This document shows, piece after piece, positions 4,001 through 6,358 of a stretch of 6,358 nucleotides of DNA. Position 1 is the first letter of the stretch; each line of letters begins with the position of its first letter. The stretch is taken from the NCBI GenBank assembly GCA_910588625.1, contig CAJUQN010000126.1, positions 1-6,358 on the forward strand. The letters run 5' to 3'. Both the position numbers and the translations under genes were made by a program. The DNA comes from an uncultured Oscillospiraceae bacterium (lineage in GTDB: Bacteria; Bacillota; Clostridia; Oscillospirales; Oscillospiraceae). The notes below the pieces were generated by a model. The model did not search any database. It was given only the letters and a program-made list of their open reading frames with translations, and was not told the origin of the DNA.

Positions 4001-6358
4001 CCAGGAACACCGTCTCGGAGGACTGGAGGATGGTGTAATTGTCCCCGGGATCGACCTCCTCCACGACGTAAACTCCGGGGTTGAGCCCTGTCCACATACA
4101 CATCCCGTTGGGGCCTGTTTTTTTCTGCCCGATGACGGTGCCGCCCGTGCCCGATGTGCCGCCCAGCCAGCGCAGCTGGAAGGTGACCCCGCTCAGCGCC
4201 TCGTGGCTGACGGAATCGTACTTCTCGACTACTATCGCGTTTTTGGGCACATTCTCGAACTGAACCTCATGGGTTTCGCCCGCTTTCAGGTAAATATCCT
4301 GCGTATCGGGCGCTTTGATGGTGAACCCGGGGGCGCTTTCCAGCTCCTTGATGCGGTACCAGCCGGTGTCGATATGCTCCAGGATGATCTCGCCGGCCTC
4401 GTTGGTGTAGAACACGCCCAGGTCGTTGAGCTCGCCGGTGATGGTGTCGTCGCTGCCCCGCCAAATCTGGAACTTCACGTTGGCGATGGGGCTTTTCGTG
4501 ATGCTGTCCACCTTCAAAATTTTGAGGGTGGGCTTGATGATGTTGGTCAGCTCCAGGGTGGTGGTGTGGTTCTCCTCCAGCTGGACGATATGCACCGTGT
4601 CGTCATGGACGTAATTGGGGGCCGGCTCCACCTCATAGACCTTGTAGGCCCCGGGCCGGAGGTTCTCCCAGAAGATGACGCCATCGGGCCCCGTCTGGCG
4701 CTGGTCGGTGAAGCCGCCGTCCACCTCCTCAATGCGGAAGGTGACGCCCTTGACGAACTCGCCCGTCTGCGCGTCCCGTTTCACCAGGCGCAATCCGGGC
4801 AGGGTGGAGTTGACGAAATCCACCACGATGTCCTTGTCCTTCTCGCTGTCGATCCACACCGTCTTGCGGTTGTTGGTGTCCAGCAGATAGGGCTTCGGCA
4901 CGTCTGTTTCGGTGATCTCATAGCACCCGCTGGGCATGGATTCCAGCACAGCTTTGCCGTCGGCCCCGGTGACCACATCGTTCTCATAACCCAGGTTTAC
5001 GCCCCGGATATGGAAGCTGGTGCCGGGGATGGGGTCGCCGCTCTCCGCGTCCCGCTTCTGAATGGTCAAGGATCGCTTGTGATGGTTCATTTTGGTGACC
5101 ACGATGGTCTGCTCGCCCTGGAGATCCTCGGCGTTCACATGGACGCCCACGGGGGTTTTGTCGCAGTCCATGCCCGCCGGGGCCGCCACCTCCACAAACT
5201 CATAGTGGCCCTCCACCACGTTGGACACGGTGATGGTGCCGTCCGCCTGGGTTTCCTCGGTGCCGATGATCTGGCCGTCCCGGAGGATCAAAAAAACAGC
5301 GCCCGGGAGGGGGCTGCTGCTCTCATCCACTTTCTTCAGTTGGATCTTGACCTTGCTGGAATTTTCAAAAACGAGGGACACATCGTGCTCCCCGTCCCAC
5401 ACGAAAGGCTGCTTGACCTTGCTCACATCGGAGCTGAGGATGAAACCCTCCGGCGGGGTGATCTCCTCCGCGAGATACGCCCCGGTGGGGAGCTGGGAGA
5501 AGTCCAGGTCCTCCTTCAGAATGTACCCGCCATCCTTGGTGGTATATTCGCTCACAAAGCTGCCGCCATCATCCAGCTTGACGGAGGTGATGCGAATGAC
5601 CGCGCCGGGGATGCCCACGGTGGGGTTGTCGGCGTCAACTTTTCTAATTGAGCCGTCGCCCTCTTTTTTATTGGGCACATTGTAGAACACAAAGGTGTTG
5701 GAGGTGGAGCTGTTGGGCATGACCGTCACCACCTGGGAGGCGGTCTGGGCCACATAGCCCTCGGGTACGGCCTCCTCGGTGATGAGGTACTGGTCTGCTT
5801 TGAGGTTATCTGCCTCCTTAGTGAGCGTTAGGGTGCCATCTGCCCCGGTTTGCCGAGTGACAGAAAAATCCCCGGAGCCGTCTGCACTCTCAATTTTGAA
5901 TGTAACACCGGGTAACGGCTTATTAGTGCCTGCCTCCAGCTTCTTGACTGTTAATTGAACCGTATCTTTGTCTTGTGTGTGTTCATTCGGCACAGCAATC
6001 AGCAGACGTTGCATGGGCACCCCAGACTGGCCGGGCAGTTTCCACGGCTGGCTCTTATCCCACTCATATTCCCAAAGGTGGTATTTGTGGTAATACTCGG
6101 GATGATCCAACACCAAATCCACGCCGGTTTTGATGTAATCATAGGCGGAATAGCCAGTCTTTCCACCATCGGAGCTGTCAATGATGGAATGGGTATCAAT
6201 TGCGTCCCAATCTTTGATCCAGGAGGACTGCCCGTAGGTACGGTGGTACAGCTTCATCGCCGCCACGAACTCCTCGGCGGCCTGTTCAATGAAGCCCTCC
6301 CGATTGGAGTCTAATGGTATGAAGTCAAGAGGAAAATAAGAGGAAATTTCGGGGAAAT
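1083..6358 (-). CDS. Giant CnaB/SpaA repeat surface protein ending in LPQTG-Y, N-terminus beyond window
   Basis: The frame runs without a stop from the window edge to TAA (1085-1083), at least 1757 codons; the true start and any signal peptide lie outside. Residue numbers here count from an internal GTG at 6266. Residues 1-100 plus the 30 preceding codons form an unrecognised aromatic-rich segment (YYHKYHLWEYEW). Residues 102-1546 hold 15 tandem CnaB/SpaA domains. Residues 1548-1715 are a DUF11-like domain. The end is PVPTLPQTGY-stop. CnaB domains are extracellular beta-sandwiches, many locked by Lys-Asn isopeptide bonds, and they form stalks of Gram-positive adhesins and pilins. A wall-displayed stalk or adhesin is therefore likely. 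The oddity is that no hydrophobic span or basic tail follows LPQTG. The GTG at 6266 is not accepted as the start, because good coding continues upstream and no ribosome site is seen. Ligand unknown. Confidence 0.93.
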   Translation of the reverse strand, partial: FPEISSYFPLDFIPLDSNREGFIEQAAEEFVAAMKLYHRTYGQSSWIKDWDAIDTHSIIDSSDGGKTGYSAYDYIKTGVDLVLDHPEYYHKYHLWEYEWDKSQPWKLPGQSGVPMQRLLIAVPNEHTQDKDTVQLTVKKLEAGTNKPLPGVTFKIESADGSGDFSVTRQTGADGTLTLTKEADNLKADQYLITEEAVPEGYVAQTASQVVTVMPNSSTSNTFVFYNVPNKKEGDGSIRKVDADNPTVGIPGAVIRITSVKLDDGGSFVSEYTTKDGGYILKEDLDFSQLPTGAYLAEEITPPEGFILSSDVSKVKQPFVWDGEHDVSLVFENSSKVKIQLKKVDESSSPLPGAVFLILRDGQIIGTEETQADGTITVSNVVEGHYEFVEVAAPAGMDCDKTPVGVHVNAEDLQGEQTIVVTKMNHHKRSLTIQKRDAESGDPIPGTSFHIRGVNLGYENDVVTGADGKAVLESMPSGCYEITETDVPKPYLLDTNNRKTVWIDSEKDKDIVVDFVNSTLPGLRLVKRDAQTGEFVKGVTFRIEEVDGGFTDQRQTGPDGVIFWENLRPGAYKVYEVEPAPNYVHDDTVHIVQLEENHTTTLELTNIIKPTLKILKVDSITKSPIANVKFQIWRGSDDTITGELNDLGVFYTNEAGEIILEHIDTGWYRIKELESAPGFTIKAPDTQDIYLKAGETHEVQFENVPKNAIVVEKYDSVSHEALSGVTFQLRWLGGTSGTGGTVIGQKKTGPNGMCMWTGLNPGVYVVEEVDPGDNYTILQSSETVFLADSGEQSVVTVRFENAPDGSLLIRKVCATNPSITLQNAEFKVMYSDGTLIGDSNGIYRSDENGEVRISGLKPDKSVVVTEVAAPPGFIKDTQAQTIQIKAGKTVTLTFKNQPMGKLIIQKRDSATNKPLSGAEFRITTAAGCEVGLDGVIGTSTLTQNGIFTTDAQGEIRITNLAPGAYVLTEIKAPDGGYVIDTPSTNVVIGQGGDTQTVVIKNSKAGSLVILKQSSLDGKPLEGVEFKVTTSTGEFVPDANGQISSNGLYYTNKDGKITINGVVGTLVVTETRSVPGYSIDPNTKTQTVVVNPNDTQTLRFYNTPSTTLVLEKYIEGTTTPIKGVTFLVTDSSGAVVGNSNGEFITDENGRIVLKGLEPGATVTAKEIKTVEGFVLDSTPKSIKIKAGEVQTLRFYNQKQGGIVIKKLDSVTKKPLSGVQFQLTYADGSYVDADNGHLSSKGLYTTDANGEIRLTGIVGTIIISETKPLDGYVVDPSTQNQTVQVNASDTQYITVYNTPIGGAEIIKVDAADKTKRLGGVTFEIRKMDGGLVQTVTTGSDGRVHVKLDAGDYYALETEAKSGYKLDPTPHYFTVQDGKTASVTITNEAFSGIILHKINSVTKEGIYGVKFLVYDQNKNPIGEYTTDDNGYIYIDDLTVQGKGRLYIRELEAAQGYELDKEYKTVYVQPGKTIEVEWENTPITGQFQIRKYAAEYNEVTGTPAGAPLKGAVYEISEARSGKVVDYITTDARGVAASKPLPLGRYLIKEVTAPAYWQLSGATFDETLEYSGQIIKLSDYDKPSNLGVTITKRGNAQVLAGSQMRYDITVANTSNVTLSEFYWHDRIPTDAVRGTVLTTGTYSARLNYRVLYKTNYRSGYQVLASNLLTSSNYSFSLNAIPMQAGEYVTDVYFDFGKVPVGFQSTTSPTLTVQVLGTLANNYQIVNRADVGGKYQGTWQTAQATWLTIVRRLGPVPTLPQTGY
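1086..1103 (-). other. Terminal LPQTG-Y sortase-type motif without membrane anchor
   Basis: The last six residues (1722-1727) are LPQTGY, followed directly by TAA at 1085-1083. The pentapeptide fits the class A sortase consensus LPxTG. A canonical sorting signal continues with about 15-20 hydrophobic residues and a basic tail, and both are absent. The next in-frame codons past the stop read through the hairpin and encode no hydrophobic segment. Confidence 0.85.
1122..1625 (-). other. DUF11-like C-terminal domain of the giant surface protein
   Basis: Residues 1548-1715 leave the CnaB pattern. They begin NLGVTITKRGNAQVLAGSQMRYDITV and then ANTSNVTLSEFYWHDRIP, the typical opening of DUF11-type domains (an Asn-rich strand, then a D-x-IP turn). 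They end QIVNRADVGGKYQG and TWLTIVRR. Such domains usually lie near the wall-proximal end of repeat proteins, which fits its place just before LPQTG. The DUF11 label is by pattern only. Confidence 0.6.
1629..5963 (-). repeat. Array of 15 diverged CnaB/SpaA-type domains (R1-R15)
   Basis: Each unit is about 88-104 residues: a Lys strand (xKxD), PLxGVxF, a GxDG turn, a Glu strand with a following P-x-G-Y/F, and a closing F-x-N strand. Approximate starts (residues from GTG 6266): 102, 205, 306, 398, 490, 578, 675, 774, 868, 972, 1072, 1167, 1267, 1356, 1448. Triads read by eye as Lys/Glu/Asn: R1 109/164/196; R2 209/268/302; R3 312/359/394; R4 404/453/486; R5 496/545/575; R6 585/641/672; R7 682/737/770; R8 780/835/865; R9 875/938/970; R10 980/1038/1070; R11 1080/1134/1164; R12 1174/1232/1264; R13 1274/1323/1353; R14 1363/1415/1445. 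R15 has K1456, E1514 and D1543 instead of Asn. Almost every unit could form an internal isopeptide crosslink. Units are clearly related as protein but well diverged as DNA. Confidence 0.9.
2469..3947 (-). repeat. Sub-block R8-R12 with a shared extra loop, likely internal duplications
   Basis: R8 to R12 (residues 774-1266) carry an extra loop before the central turn, of the type GDSNGIYRSDENGE, absent from R1-R5 and R13. R10 and R12 are both 100 residues and align end to end without gaps (SSNGLYYTNKDGKI against SSKGLYTTDANGEI). R8 and R11 form another pair (SDENGE/TDENGR, IQIKAG/IKIKAG, F-x-N-Q). The order reads a-b-b-a-b, which suggests duplication of domain blocks. Nucleotide divergence says these are not recent copies. 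Confidence 0.65.

Noticed and set aside
4203..5651. 482-residue open frame on the + strand
   Set aside because: Another antisense shadow of the CnaB repeats, with the same biased composition and the same repeat period, and no independent start signal.
6264..6266. GTG 6266 as the start of the giant protein
   Set aside because: The frame remains open to the window edge with protein-like sequence (GFIEQAAEEF), and there is no ribosome site or signal peptide at this GTG.
1083..6266. CRISPR array or noncoding satellite repeat
   Set aside because: The roughly 280-300 bp periodicity is explained by protein domains. Nucleotide repeats are diverged, and no short direct repeats with unique spacers were seen.
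1..6358. tRNA, rRNA, riboswitch, insertion sequence ends or attachment sites
   Set aside because: No cloverleaf, rRNA motif, transposase, or paired terminal repeats were recognised on either strand by eye.

Overview
The window looks like an accessory or mobile-element-like stretch from a Gram-positive gut-type Firmicute, probably class Clostridia (Oscillospiraceae/Ruminococcaceae-like). This rests on a giant wall-type surface protein built of CnaB/SpaA repeats and ending in LPQTG, a near-consensus sigma-A promoter, and strongly GC-rich third codon positions in most genes. The organism assignment is inference, and no integrase, relaxase or attachment site is visible to prove mobility.

Layout. 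(1) Positions 1-309, + strand: the 3' part of an MmcQ/YjbR-family gene whose start lies before the window. (2) Positions 306-482, - strand: a 58-residue hypothetical ORF converging on the first gene, with the two stop codons sharing TTAA. (3) Positions 487-1033, + strand: a clear promoter (TTGCCA, 17-bp spacer, TATAAT) driving a 166-residue protein with a rubredoxin-like Cys4 zinc ribbon and an unrecognised C-terminal domain. (4) Positions 1046-1073: a perfect 12-bp hairpin between two convergent stop codons. (5) Positions 1083-6358, - strand: one reading frame of at least 1757 codons, open at the window edge, that fills five sixths of the window.

The giant protein has an unrecognised aromatic-rich N-terminal part, about 15 tandem CnaB/SpaA-type domains, a DUF11-like C-terminal domain and a terminal LPQTG-Y. 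Fourteen of the domains keep a Lys/Glu/Asn isopeptide triad, and the fifteenth appears to use Asp in place of Asn. The family picture is a covalently stiffened extracellular stalk or adhesin. The main oddity is the end: the LPQTG motif is followed by a single Tyr and the stop codon, with no hydrophobic segment or basic tail, and no remnant of one downstream. The lower GC of the distal end and first repeat, against the GC-rich stalk, suggests a mosaic protein.

The four genes show no evident shared pathway. The long open frames antisense to the repeat gene are treated as shadows of its codon bias.
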